IMG/VR virus record: IMGVR_UViG_3300021961_006819
Span: 1 to 61,300 of that record
Direction: 5' to 3' (one strand)
Length of the DNA: 61,300 bases
Source of the DNA: a virus
Each line of letters opens with the position of its first letter. Within the stretch, counting starts at the first letter, position 1. Shown here one piece after another: positions 25,864-34,461 of this stretch. The translations under genes and the position numbers were made by a program. The notes under the pieces are model-generated. The model was not told the DNA's origin, did no database searches, and worked only from the letters and a program-made list of their open reading frames with translations.

Positions 25864-26694
25864 ATGGCAGTTTACAAAAAAGGTGATAACAACGAGTTTA
25901 TCAAAGAGATTCAAAAAGTTTTGGGAGTAGAACAAGTAGGTAATTTTGGTCCTAAAACTGAAACTGCCGTAAAAGAGTTCCAAAAGAAACACGGATTGAC
26001 AGCCGATGGTATTGTTGGTCCTGGTACTTTAGAGAAAATGGGACTTAAAGCTCCCACAACCGCACCGACAAGTGCTCCTGCACCAAACAACAAACCTACC
26101 GCTGGTGCTAAATACTCAAAAGAGTCAATCGAGAAAACCGTAAAAGCTAAAGGTTACAAGTGGTTCGAAGGTAAGGATTACTTATTGAACATCGTTGGTG
26201 TTCGTAATTCAGATACCGGAACTAAAGTAACAAACGCGTTTGATGATAAGATTACTCTTTCATACCAAGTTAATGGTGAGTGGATTTACAAAGAGTGGAT
26301 GAACACAACTGACCCTGGTACAAAAGGTGTTAAAGAATACCACAACGCAGCCGGTGTTGCAAGATTGGTTCCTGGTCAATATGTTGACTCACACGCTTTG
26401 GGATTACACCAAGGTAAGTACGAAGCGCTCAAACAATTTGGTAAGGTTAAGGTCTATCGTGATGCGAATCGTGATATGAACTACGATGAGAAAGTAATCC
26501 AAGAAGGTGTATTTGGTATTAACATCCACAAAGCAGGTAAAGATTCTACTTATGTAGAGAACTGGTCTGAAGGATGTCAAGTATTCAAGAGAGAGGCTGA
26601 CTTTAACGAGTTTATGGATATTGTAAGAAAGTCAAAAGCCGCAGGTAACGCTAAATTTACTTACACTTTGATTGAAAGTAAAGATATCAAGTAA
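25864..26694 (+). CDS. Endolysin: peptidoglycan-binding domain plus L,D-transpeptidase-like domain
   Basis: A 276-residue protein. Residues about 5-60 form a PG_binding_1 domain (IKEIQKVLG...FGPKTETAVKEFQKKHGLTADGIVGPGTLEKMG). A Pro/Thr/Ala linker (about 62-85) follows. The catalytic-looking part ends GVFGINIHKAG...WSEGCQVFKR, with His and the S-x-G-C cysteine placed as in YkuD-type L,D-transpeptidases (H...SHGC). Such an enzyme acts on peptidoglycan stem peptides. The holin candidate follows directly, supporting a lysis role. AGGAG precedes the ATG. Confidence 0.75.
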   Translation: MAVYKKGDNNEFIKEIQKVLGVEQVGNFGPKTETAVKEFQKKHGLTADGIVGPGTLEKMGLKAPTTAPTSAPAPNNKPTAGAKYSKESIEKTVKAKGYKWFEGKDYLLNIVGVRNSDTGTKVTNAFDDKITLSYQVNGEWIYKEWMNTTDPGTKGVKEYHNAAGVARLVPGQYVDSHALGLHQGKYEALKQFGKVKVYRDANRDMNYDEKVIQEGVFGINIHKAGKDSTYVENWSEGCQVFKREADFNEFMDIVRKSKAAGNAKFTYTLIESKDIK

Positions 26695-26730
26695 TTATAT
26701 TAACAATCAGTTATTTAAGGAGGTTACGCT

Positions 26731-27003
26731 ATGTTTTCATATATAAGGAGAAAATTTATGGCATTTAGTGACATTTTTAAGGACAACAACGAATACAACG
26801 AAAAGAACATCGTTGGTTTTATGTCGTTCGCTGTAATGGCTATCTTCGCAGGTGCGGATGTTGTTACAGGTATTATGGGTCAACATTTGGTGATTTCTGA
26901 CACCATCTTTAACTCATTCGTTATCATTGTTCTTGGTTCTTTCGGTATCGATGGTGTAACCAAGATTTTCAGTAAAAAAGATGATTCTTCTGAAGAAGGA
27001 TAA
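26731..27003 (+). CDS. Holin candidate with dual start
   Basis: 90 residues from ATG 26731 or 81 from ATG 26758. Two membrane segments: about IVGFMSFAVMAIFAGADVVTGIMG and FNSFVIIVLGSFGIDGV, with a charged C-terminus (KKDDSSEEG). Each start has its own Shine-Dalgarno: AAGGAGGT at 26717 for the first and AAGGAG at 26746 for the second. The second site is itself translated as IRRK in the longer form. Position after the endolysin and the size fit a holin. The longer form gains three positive charges at its N-terminus, like the lambda S107 antiholin. Holin identity is inference from topology and neighbours. Confidence 0.6.
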   Translation: MFSYIRRKFMAFSDIFKDNNEYNEKNIVGFMSFAVMAIFAGADVVTGIMGQHLVISDTIFNSFVIIVLGSFGIDGVTKIFSKKDDSSEEG

Positions 27004-27009
27004 ATAAAC

Positions 27010-27090
27010 TAATAGGGGGTCGCCTGATATATTTTAGTGTATTTAGGTGATTGAGTATTGAGAGTTTAATCGGCGGCTCCCTATTTTTAT
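27010..27090 (+). terminator. Long stem intrinsic terminator after lysis genes
   Basis: ATAGGGGGTCGCC near 27012 pairs with GGCGGCTCCCTAT near 27072 over 13 positions with G-T pairs, enclosing a loop of about 45 bases with further internal pairing. It is followed by ATTTTTATTTTTTT. The U-tract and GC stem make this a strong terminator. The large loop is unusual and might hold a small RNA. Confidence 0.8.
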
Positions 27091-27141
27091 TTTTTTAAAT
27101 TGTTACGAACAATAAGTTATACATTTAAATGGAGAGATTAA

Positions 27142-29052
27142 ATGAAAAAACTATCATTGTTGTTCGTGACATTACTCACGACACTAAACTTATTTGGTCA
27201 AAATGGTAAGAATGAAACCTTGACCGCACCGAACTCGAATTCACCATATTTCTTGGTGGATACTTCTTTTATACAGGGTTCGATTCTTGAAGATACAACT
27301 ACTATCTATCTTCACTTTGCTAACCCAACATCTACAAAGATTACCGCATTTCAGGTTAGATTCTTTTACGATACTGCAAACTTTAAAGCCCCTCAAGTAA
27401 AGTGGGGACCTGTTGCGTTATCAGTAACCGACAAGTATGGTGCTTACTACTCATCCTCAAATTGGGTGAATGTTTCTTTGGTATACACCGGAAACTCATC
27501 TACATTCGAGTGGTCTGATGGTGCTATTTTAAAAGTAATCTTCCCTCATAAGAGTGGATTTGACGCATCTGCAGTAGATTCATTGAAGGTTACCCCATTG
27601 AGTTCAAACTTCTCAAACATCGCAACCTCAAATACGGGTGTTGATATGACATTGGGTGTTTACTCTTATAATGGTGAGTTCTTACAACCAACCTTAAACT
27701 TCCCATTCTGGGTTAAAACTGTTTTGGGTGCTGGTACTAAAGGAATCTCCGTTCAATACCATCAAAAGAAAAAGACCGCTTCAACTTGGAATGCCGGTGA
27801 TGTATTCAGAACTGATTCAACCGGTCTTGCTATGATGGAAATCCCATACGACACTTCATTCTATAATGTCAAGTTCACGGTGGCTACCGACTCACTCTCC
27901 GATGGTTCTGCTATCTCAATCGTAGACGCATATAGATTGACTGAAGTATCCGTACAAACTGATACCTTATCTACATACGAGTATCAAGAGGGTGATGTTA
28001 ACTTGGATGGTAACCATTCCATCTCTGACGCATTCTTGGTATTCAATCGTTTGGCTACATCTGCTACAACTTGGAACTCTTTAGTGAGTGGTCAACATAA
28101 CCTTAAATTATTCAGAAAGACCGAATACGATTCAATCGTAAACTCATCCACATTCTTGACCACGAAGAGAGGTACATACACAATCGATAAAACAATCAAC
28201 GGATTGGATTCGGTTGTTTACTATTCTTATGTATTGGGTGATGTTACCTCTACCGGTTACAACACCACATCTTACTTGGTTGCCAAGATTGCTCCGGGCA
28301 ACACGGGAACAACTTATGTTCTTGACCAACAAAAGATATTGCAACACATTGATGACTCTATTCAGTTTGTAATTCCAAAGTTGACTATCTCCGCCGACAA
28401 CACCGCTGACATTCCTGTAACTCTTGTTACTCACGGAAACAAAGTGGGTGCTGCTCAAATCGGATTGGAGTACGACACTAATGTATTCAAGTTCTTGTCT
28501 TTGGATATGGGTTCTACAATGAGTCGCTGGACTTCATTCTTAACTAACGAGAATGGTAAAGTTCTTTGGGGTGGCCACGAATCACAAATGGACCCTGCTC
28601 TTGTAACTCAAAACACTCAAGTGTTCACATTCAAGTTCCAAATCAAATCTACCAATTGGGAAGAAACCCCAATCAGAGTATTCTCTAAAGCTGCTGGTGA
28701 TGAGAACGCAAGAGATTTGAACATCATCAAAACCCCTACCGATGCTACTGTTATTTATCGTAGAAAAAGGGATGATTTGGTTACCGAGTTGGTTGATGGA
28801 TTCCGTGTGTATCCTAACCCAGTTACCGAAGGATATGTATTGTTCGATTACTATATGGAAACTGAACACGAATTGTCAGTTGGTCTGATTAACCCAATGG
28901 GTCAGTTAGTAACCTTTGACAAACAACAAGTATACCAAGGTGGTGAGGTTGTCACCGGTATGTTGAATATGGATAATGTTGCTAATGGAAACTACATTCT
29001 CCTTCTTTCAACCCCAACAAAAACCAAATATTATAGAATCAGTAAATTTTAA
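27142..29052 (+). CDS. T9SS type A secreted protein with cohesin/dockerin-like domains
   Basis: A 636-residue exported protein. Signal peptide 1-19 (MKKLSLLFVTLLTTLNLFGQ). Two cohesin-like beta domains: about 35-165 and about 395-530 (VIPKLTISADNTADIPVTLVTHG...GAAQIGLEYDTNVFKFL). A dockerin-like calcium loop GDVNLDGNHSISDAFLVF lies at about 284-301. Residues about 553-636 (FRVYPNPVTEGYVLFDY...MGQLV...NGNYILLL...YRISKF) match the T9SS type A C-terminal sorting domain (TIGR04183-like). Known: these tails send proteins through the type IX system to the cell surface. Seen here in a phage genome between lysis and structural genes. Its role, surface remodelling or virion decoration, is inference. 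It has a GGAGAG Shine-Dalgarno. Confidence 0.8.
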   Translation: MKKLSLLFVTLLTTLNLFGQNGKNETLTAPNSNSPYFLVDTSFIQGSILEDTTTIYLHFANPTSTKITAFQVRFFYDTANFKAPQVKWGPVALSVTDKYGAYYSSSNWVNVSLVYTGNSSTFEWSDGAILKVIFPHKSGFDASAVDSLKVTPLSSNFSNIATSNTGVDMTLGVYSYNGEFLQPTLNFPFWVKTVLGAGTKGISVQYHQKKKTASTWNAGDVFRTDSTGLAMMEIPYDTSFYNVKFTVATDSLSDGSAISIVDAYRLTEVSVQTDTLSTYEYQEGDVNLDGNHSISDAFLVFNRLATSATTWNSLVSGQHNLKLFRKTEYDSIVNSSTFLTTKRGTYTIDKTINGLDSVVYYSYVLGDVTSTGYNTTSYLVAKIAPGNTGTTYVLDQQKILQHIDDSIQFVIPKLTISADNTADIPVTLVTHGNKVGAAQIGLEYDTNVFKFLSLDMGSTMSRWTSFLTNENGKVLWGGHESQMDPALVTQNTQVFTFKFQIKSTNWEETPIRVFSKAAGDENARDLNIIKTPTDATVIYRRKRDDLVTELVDGFRVYPNPVTEGYVLFDYYMETEHELSVGLINPMGQLVTFDKQQVYQGGEVVTGMLNMDNVANGNYILLLSTPTKTKYYRISKF

Positions 29053-29061
29053 GGAGTCGTT

Positions 29062-29451
29062 ATGAGCGAAGAAACCCAAGAAGGTGGATTGTCCACATTA
29101 AAGAAAACAGTAATCGGTATCGCCACTACCGCAGTTACAGCCGCAGGTGCGTATGTAACTACCCACATCGAAGCTATCTTTGGTGGTGGTGAAGAGGAAG
29201 TTAAAACGGAGCAAGTTGCCCAACCAGCAGCTGCCGCCGCTGCCGCCCCAATCATCCTGAATATCGAAAACAACAACACCCAACAACAAAACAATAGTGG
29301 TGGTGGTAAAACAATCATCAAGGAAACCGTGAGAGAAGTTCCCGCTGCCAGTTCAACTCCTGCTCCAGTAGTAGAAGAGAAGCCAGAAACTCCAGCAGAG
29401 AGAATGGCAAGATTGAAGAAACAACGAGAAGACCAAAACGGGGGTAAGTAA
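29062..29451 (+). CDS. Ala-rich membrane-tethered protein
   Basis: 129 residues: a short acidic N-terminus, a hydrophobic stretch (about 16-40, VIGIATTAVTAAGAYVTTHIEAIF), then Ala/Pro/Asn/Gln low-complexity and a charged coiled end (ERMARLKKQREDQNGGK). AAGGAG precedes the start. It sits between two exported proteins and may be a membrane-linked partner. No family recognised. Confidence 0.6.
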   Translation: MSEETQEGGLSTLKKTVIGIATTAVTAAGAYVTTHIEAIFGGGEEEVKTEQVAQPAAAAAAAPIILNIENNNTQQQNNSGGGKTIIKETVREVPAASSTPAPVVEEKPETPAERMARLKKQREDQNGGK

Positions 29452-30191
29452 TGAGAACTCGTAAAGATGTTATCCTCGAAAATATCTTCGCTCCAATCGG
29501 ATTGTTGATGGTGATTGGTGGTATGCTGTTGGTAGGTACTATGGCTACTTCTTGTAAGTCATCTATTGGTGTAACACAATACCAAGCTAATTTTGAAAAA
29601 GCTGACGCATTAGAAACCCTTCCACCATATACAGGTGAAAGACAAATCATCCAACTTTCCAAACTGAATGTAAACAAAGAGTTATGGGAAATGTTTCCAG
29701 AGCTTCGTGACAAACGAGTAGGTTTGGGTGTATCAAATCGTATTGTAGAAAACTTTGAAGTAACAAATCGTTTCAAGTATGCTGAAGAGAAAGACGCTAT
29801 TGTCAATCAGATGTTAGATGCTTGGGAAACCGATTTGAATGGTTTGGGTAATGGTGAAACAAAACTTTCTATGGAAGGTATTGCTATCCCTAAATACATC
29901 GTATATGCTGAGATTTATGATTTCGCAGTATCTTATGGTGAAACCTACGACAAAGGTAAATTAAACAAAACAAACACTACAATCATTGGTATTCAAATCC
30001 GTATGGTAAATGTAGATAACTCTCAATATATCGTGGCTTCAGGTCAAGGTACATCAACTCAAGTTGGTGAGGGTTACTTCAGAAATCCACAAATGGGATT
30101 TGACCAATCTACCGTTGGTATTGCTACCCAGAGAGCTTTGGAGGTTGCTACAATGAACCTCGTGAAGCGTATGGAAGCATATGGATGGTAA
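29451..30191 (+). CDS. CsgG-like lipoprotein (curli-type outer-membrane secretion pore family)
   Basis: A 246-residue protein. A membrane/signal segment (about 12-38) ends in TMATSC, a lipobox-like site. The body has VGLGVSNRIVENFEVTNRFKYAEE, a tyrosine/aspartate-rich strand (KYIVYAEIYDFAVSYGE), IIGIQIRMVNVDNSQYIVASGQG and FDQSTVGIATQRALEVATMNLVKRM. This order is that of CsgG-family proteins, which assemble outer-membrane channels for curli fibres. It neighbours a Gly/Ser-rich exported protein (30181), a plausible client. The family call is by pattern; whether it makes a pore is untested. Confidence 0.6.
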   Translation: MRTRKDVILENIFAPIGLLMVIGGMLLVGTMATSCKSSIGVTQYQANFEKADALETLPPYTGERQIIQLSKLNVNKELWEMFPELRDKRVGLGVSNRIVENFEVTNRFKYAEEKDAIVNQMLDAWETDLNGLGNGETKLSMEGIAIPKYIVYAEIYDFAVSYGETYDKGKLNKTNTTIIGIQIRMVNVDNSQYIVASGQGTSTQVGEGYFRNPQMGFDQSTVGIATQRALEVATMNLVKRMEAYGW

Positions 30192-31767
30192 GAAATTAAT
30201 ATTATTTTTAATCTTTGTATTGAGTGGCTTGGGTGTATACGCTCAGGCCACTTATACATATATAGACCCGTGTACTGGTGCACCGGTCACCATTCCCATT
30301 CAACAAGGTGGGGTAACAATGTCCTATGGGGGACAAGTCCAATTCTTTACTTATGCACAATTACAAGCCGGTGCTTACCAATCTTGGGTAGCCGGAATCA
30401 ACGCAACATTTCCACCAGGAACTGACCCTTGTGCTGGTCAAGGTGAGGCGGTAACAAACAATTTTAATACAAACTTGGGAAGTAATACTGCTACTACAAT
30501 TACAGGTATTGTTAGTATGGCTGCAAGTTTAGGTTCATCAATGAGTGGTGCGGCTTCAACCGCAGGTGGAATTAGTTCATCTGCAGCTGGAGGTGCTTCT
30601 GCCGGTGGTGGTAATTCTAATAACAATGATAACGGAGATAATAATGGTAATTCTAACAACTCTAACAATAGTGGTTCTTCTACTGGCTCTAATAGTAGCG
30701 GGAATTCTTCAGGTTCTTCAACATCAGGAGGAACGAGTGGGTCGAATGGCGGGTCATCTTCTAATGGCGGTAACAGTGGTTCTGGGGGCTCTTCCGGCGG
30801 TTCTTCTGGTTCTTCAGGCGGTGGGTCTACTGGCGGAGGAGGCTCAAACGGAGGTTCGAGTGGAGGTTCATCGGGTGGAAACAATGGCTCCGGTGGCGGA
30901 AGTACCGGTGGTTCTGGAGGTGGCGGAGGTGGAAGCACCGACCCCAACTCTGGAGTAAGTGGAACTGGTAGTACCGGTGGTGGAACTACTGAAAGTGGTG
31001 GAACTGAATCTACGGGCGCCGTGGGTGAAGGAACTACTACAACTACATCCGGTGGTGATTCTGAATCATCTGGTGATGGTGATGGTGGTGGTGGAGGAGG
31101 AGGCGGCAAACCCAAATCGAAACAAGAGAAAGTTGGTAGAGGTGCTTTGATTGGTGCTGGTGACTTTGTAATTATCCGTAACTCCGCAAACATCCAAGAC
31201 ACGGGCGTGGACAACTTCAAGTTCAATATGTCCCTTACTCACCTTAACACCAAACAAACATTCATTAAAGGTGTGAATCTAAACTATCAGACGGGTGAAA
31301 ATGTTGCGAATGTGACTTTGTATGGTTCATACAAAACACCATCCTTTATGGGAATCTTTTCAAACTCAACAATGTCAAACTTCACTACGGATTGGTTCAA
31401 TACCACATCGTTAATGGCGGCTCAAAAAGTAAAGTCGGTTACCGGTATGGTTGGTACGAACTTTACCTATGGATACTTGGGTAAGGGCCAGTTCTCCAAC
31501 TGGTCAATCATTGGTGGTGGATTCACGAATTTCAAGGGTGGTAGAAACTTTGGAGCTAATGTATTGTTATTGGGAGTGTATTCTCCATACATTTTCTACT
31601 ATGAAGGACAATGGTATAAATCTGGAATACTACTTATACCTATGATGAACACCGATTTTAAGGTGAGTGATTCATTCAAATGGAGTATCTCATTTTCAGG
31701 AGTTTATCAGTATGGAGCCGACATCCTAAACTGGCAATTATCAACGGGAACAAAGATTTTGTTATGA
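30181..31767 (+). CDS. Gly/Ser-rich exported protein with beta-barrel-like C-terminus
   Basis: A 528-residue protein: signal peptide about 1-22 (LILFLIFVLSGLGVYAQ), an N-terminal domain to about 100, and a 170-residue low-complexity stretch (about 140-310) of Gly, Ser, Asn and Thr. The C-terminal 200 residues have alternating beta strands (FNMSLTHLN, NVTLYGSYKT, VTGMVGTNFTYGYLG, KWSISFSGVYQYG), typical of outer-membrane barrels. It overlaps the CsgG-like gene by 11 bases and the next gene by 4. It could be a surface fibre or adhesin anchored in the outer membrane. No family recognised. Confidence 0.65.
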   Translation: MDGKKLILFLIFVLSGLGVYAQATYTYIDPCTGAPVTIPIQQGGVTMSYGGQVQFFTYAQLQAGAYQSWVAGINATFPPGTDPCAGQGEAVTNNFNTNLGSNTATTITGIVSMAASLGSSMSGAASTAGGISSSAAGGASAGGGNSNNNDNGDNNGNSNNSNNSGSSTGSNSSGNSSGSSTSGGTSGSNGGSSSNGGNSGSGGSSGGSSGSSGGGSTGGGGSNGGSSGGSSGGNNGSGGGSTGGSGGGGGGSTDPNSGVSGTGSTGGGTTESGGTESTGAVGEGTTTTTSGGDSESSGDGDGGGGGGGGKPKSKQEKVGRGALIGAGDFVIIRNSANIQDTGVDNFKFNMSLTHLNTKQTFIKGVNLNYQTGENVANVTLYGSYKTPSFMGIFSNSTMSNFTTDWFNTTSLMAAQKVKSVTGMVGTNFTYGYLGKGQFSNWSIIGGGFTNFKGGRNFGANVLLLGVYSPYIFYYEGQWYKSGILLIPMMNTDFKVSDSFKWSISFSGVYQYGADILNWQLSTGTKILL

Positions 31768-32882
31768 GAAAGTTTATTTTAACTCTGATTTTTGTACTAA
31801 TAGTACAAATTTGGGGATATTCTCAAACCATAACTCTTACCCCAATAGGAAATCATAGTGTTAGTGGTATACCAATAAAAATGGAACACTATGTCACTAC
31901 AACAAATTCAAGCACATTTGTAAGAGTATTCAGAACCCATTATGGAAATGGTAATACATCACAATACGCTCAATACCCATCCACTCGTTCTGAAATGGAT
32001 AAGTTATTTAATACTACATTTGCAGCAACAACTTGGTGGTGGCAAGGAAATATAAATGGTGGTACATCATTAAACTTTACGGCATACACAACACTAACTT
32101 CAGCCGGAGTATCCGTACCATCGGGTGGTGATTACTATGCCACGGAAGTAACATTCAACTTTGTTGCGGCAGAAACAGGCACCTACTCTTTTGGTATAAC
32201 ATCTGATGATGGTTCTGATTTAACAATCAACGGAACTTCGGTAATTGAATATTATGGTGGTAAGGGGATTGGTACTTACAAATATGGTAGTTACTCTATG
32301 ACAAAGGGTAATTCATATACAATTGTAGCACGAATGCAGGAATATGGTGGTGGTGATGGTTTGATAGTTAAATGGAAAAGACCTTCACAATCATCGTATA
32401 GTTTACAATTATCAGAGGTAGGTACTACTTCATCTACTTGGACTACACAATCTACACAAAATACTAATAGTAGTGGTCAGGCCACTTGGTCAAATAGTTC
32501 CTCGTGGCCGTATCGTGTGACAATTAATGTTTCGAATGTATTTCATACCATCACTACGGATGATATGAATTATATGTTCGATGTTAGATTGGGTACTCAT
32601 ACCATTTCAGGTTGGGATTTCTATACTTGTGATTGTAACAACTCATCCACATTCACACTTGATGATATTGAATTTTGTTATACATTGTGGTTAAATGGAT
32701 ACTATCACAACAAGTATATCTTTACTCAAGCTGAAAAAACTACCATTGAATCAAATCCCAACACTAATTATTATAACACATATTCACCATCCCAAAATAG
32801 AACAATTCAAAACGAAAGTCAGTTTTATATTATGGGAACTGGTAAACATAAAACAACAACTCAATATTTGAGAATAGAATGA
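31764..32882 (+). CDS. Secreted PA14-like protein with dockerin-like module
   Basis: I chose ATG 31764, overlapping the upstream stop; it gives a clear signal peptide (MRKFILTLIFVLIVQIWGYSQ) and 372 residues. Residues about 100-215 resemble a PA14 domain (TGTYSFGITSDDGSDLTINGTSVIEYYGGKG...VARMQEYGGGDGLIVKW), which binds carbohydrates. Near residue 283 GWDFYTCDCNNSSTFTLDDIEF is a degenerate dockerin-like loop. It is followed by YIFTQAEKTTIESN and NRTIQNESQFYIMGTG, shared with the next gene and the T9SS protein at 27142. There is no obvious T9SS tail. Confidence 0.7.
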   Translation: MRKFILTLIFVLIVQIWGYSQTITLTPIGNHSVSGIPIKMEHYVTTTNSSTFVRVFRTHYGNGNTSQYAQYPSTRSEMDKLFNTTFAATTWWWQGNINGGTSLNFTAYTTLTSAGVSVPSGGDYYATEVTFNFVAAETGTYSFGITSDDGSDLTINGTSVIEYYGGKGIGTYKYGSYSMTKGNSYTIVARMQEYGGGDGLIVKWKRPSQSSYSLQLSEVGTTSSTWTTQSTQNTNSSGQATWSNSSSWPYRVTINVSNVFHTITTDDMNYMFDVRLGTHTISGWDFYTCDCNNSSTFTLDDIEFCYTLWLNGYYHNKYIFTQAEKTTIESNPNTNYYNTYSPSQNRTIQNESQFYIMGTGKHKTTTQYLRIE

Positions 32883-34033
32883 AATGGTTATTACTATTTT
32901 TACCAACCCTAACATTTGCCCAAACTATCACGGTAGTTCCGTTAGGTAATATTCGTAAGGATAGTATCCCAATCAAAGTCGAACATTATAGTTCGGCATC
33001 AACCACTGGTGCTATCACCAAAATCACATCCAACATTCCAACTGATAGAGGTCGAACGGGGTTAACTCAAATATGGAATACCGCAAACTCCGACCAAGGT
33101 AATTTGACGGTAAACTTCCCAAGTGGGTATGGATTTGCCGTTGGGACAACAACATACTCAAACGCAACCCTACACGCAAATGCTTGGTTTGCTCTTGGAA
33201 CATCGACATATAATAGTTACGCAGGAAACGCATCAAATCCAAATGTCCCAACCATCCACTTCACATCGGTAAACAATTCAAATACAGACAATAATATGTC
33301 GTGGGCTGGGACTGAAACTTATTATGACTCTACATTGAGTGCTGATGTATTTAGAGTGAGATACGAAGGTAGTTACAAATACAATGTTAGTGGTATCAAC
33401 ACAAAAATAGATTTGATATTCTTTAAATCAGATTGGACTAAATGTTATGTCCTAACACGAACATTCCTTGCGGATGGTTCTGGTATAGAACAAATCGGTC
33501 TATCAAATGGTTCATCGTGGTTGGCGTCAATCACCAACTCAAGTTTCTCAAGTGGGGAGTGTTACCAACTGACATCATCTGCGACGGTAGCCGCTTGGAC
33601 ATCCCAAGGAACAAAATACACCGACTCTACCGGTAAAGTGGTATTCACAAATAGTAGTGGCGCTCAATATAGAGTGACCTTACCATCTATGACTTATGCC
33701 GCCGACACCTCAACTCGTTCATATTTCAGTAGTAGAATCCTACAACTGGATTCCGTGGTTGGATTTGATTGGTATTGTTTGGATGTTTATAGTGATAACA
33801 AAATAGATGTGGCTGATATACAAGCCGCATATTATTCACATAATCAGTCCACCTTACGAAATGGTCTTTGGTTTACTCAATCCGAGTATAACTCAATTGT
33901 AAATTCAACTACAAACCCAAAATCGACATATCCACCCTATTCTTCTGCGGTGATATCGAATCAAAATACATTTTATATAATAGTTATGACATATCCACCC
34001 AAATCATTTAAAAAAGTAGGAGAATTAAAATGA
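32879..34033 (+). CDS. Secreted protein, paralogue of the preceding gene in its ends
   Basis: A 384-residue protein. Signal peptide MKWLLLFLPTLTFAQ then TITVVPLGNIRKDSIPIKVEHY, matching the preceding protein (TITLTPIGNHSVSGIPIKMEHY). The middle is a different beta-rich domain. The C-terminus GFDWYCLDVYSDNKIDVADIQAAYYSHNQ has a better dockerin-like loop (D-x-Y-x-D-x-K-x-D-x-x-D), followed by LWFTQSEYNSIVNS and SNQNTFYII, the shared end module. The two genes look like duplicates with swapped middles. 4-base overlaps on both sides. Confidence 0.7.
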   Translation: MKWLLLFLPTLTFAQTITVVPLGNIRKDSIPIKVEHYSSASTTGAITKITSNIPTDRGRTGLTQIWNTANSDQGNLTVNFPSGYGFAVGTTTYSNATLHANAWFALGTSTYNSYAGNASNPNVPTIHFTSVNNSNTDNNMSWAGTETYYDSTLSADVFRVRYEGSYKYNVSGINTKIDLIFFKSDWTKCYVLTRTFLADGSGIEQIGLSNGSSWLASITNSSFSSGECYQLTSSATVAAWTSQGTKYTDSTGKVVFTNSSGAQYRVTLPSMTYAADTSTRSYFSSRILQLDSVVGFDWYCLDVYSDNKIDVADIQAAYYSHNQSTLRNGLWFTQSEYNSIVNSTTNPKSTYPPYSSAVISNQNTFYIIVMTYPPKSFKKVGELK

Positions 34034-34428
34034 ACCCAATCGTATGTTACTTCGTTGCTTCAGTAATGTCTTTAGCATCTATCAAAGATATCCCACAAGA
34101 AAAGTTCACCTTTGGTGTTAGACAAATCACGGAAGAGATTCTCGCCGAATCCGCACCTATTTGTCCTGATGGTTCACCTGTTTATGTGGTTGTAGAATCT
34201 ATTGAAGCTCCAACCAACGCAGTTAGAATCGGACCATTCGAATTCAAACAAAAAAAGACCATCGTTACAGTTAAAGTAACCAAAGATGGTAAGGAAACCA
34301 TTGGGGTTGGAACTGCTAAAATGAATGTCGCAGCCACTCTTTTACAACTCCAAGACCCAGACCTTCCGTTCGAACAAACGGAATTTTCAATTGCTATGAA
34401 AAAAGCGATTGAATCCGCGCTTAGGTAA
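34030..34428 (+). CDS. Hypothetical protein linked to the exported block
   Basis: 132 residues. A hydrophobic start (MNPIVCYFVASVMSLAS) may be a weak signal peptide, then TFGVRQITEEILAE, VYVVVESIEAPTNAVRIGPFEF, and IVTVKVTKDGKETIGVGTAKMNVAATLL. The alternating strands and helix resemble one half of a CsgG-like fold, but I cannot call it. TAGGAG precedes the start. It closes the exported block. Confidence 0.55.
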   Translation: MNPIVCYFVASVMSLASIKDIPQEKFTFGVRQITEEILAESAPICPDGSPVYVVVESIEAPTNAVRIGPFEFKQKKTIVTVKVTKDGKETIGVGTAKMNVAATLLQLQDPDLPFEQTEFSIAMKKAIESALR

Positions 34429-34461
34429 TATTTATTATTACATATTTGTATAGAGGTCTGA

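Noticed and set aside
30545-30958. Second + strand frame through the same repeat, rich in Val and Leu
   Set aside because: Also produced by the low-complexity DNA; the signal peptide and barrel-like end belong to the frame starting at 30181.
30438-31226. Long open frame on the - strand, rich in Pro and Glu
   Set aside because: It is the mirror of the Gly/Ser/Asn repeat in the + strand exported protein; the repeat codons (GGT, GGA, TCT) keep the other strand free of stops. No start signal and no family resemblance.
27142-34428. Host chromosomal island or assembly chimera
   Set aside because: The block is bordered without break by lysis genes and T4-like structural-region genes on the same strand, uses the same overlapping starts, and a second exported set occurs at 51.5-54.7 kb. 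I cannot exclude it fully without coverage data.
34441-34448. Promoter CATATTTG before 34462
   Set aside because: The -7 element has a mismatch at its first base and there is no TTTG at the expected distance, so I did not list it as a promoter.
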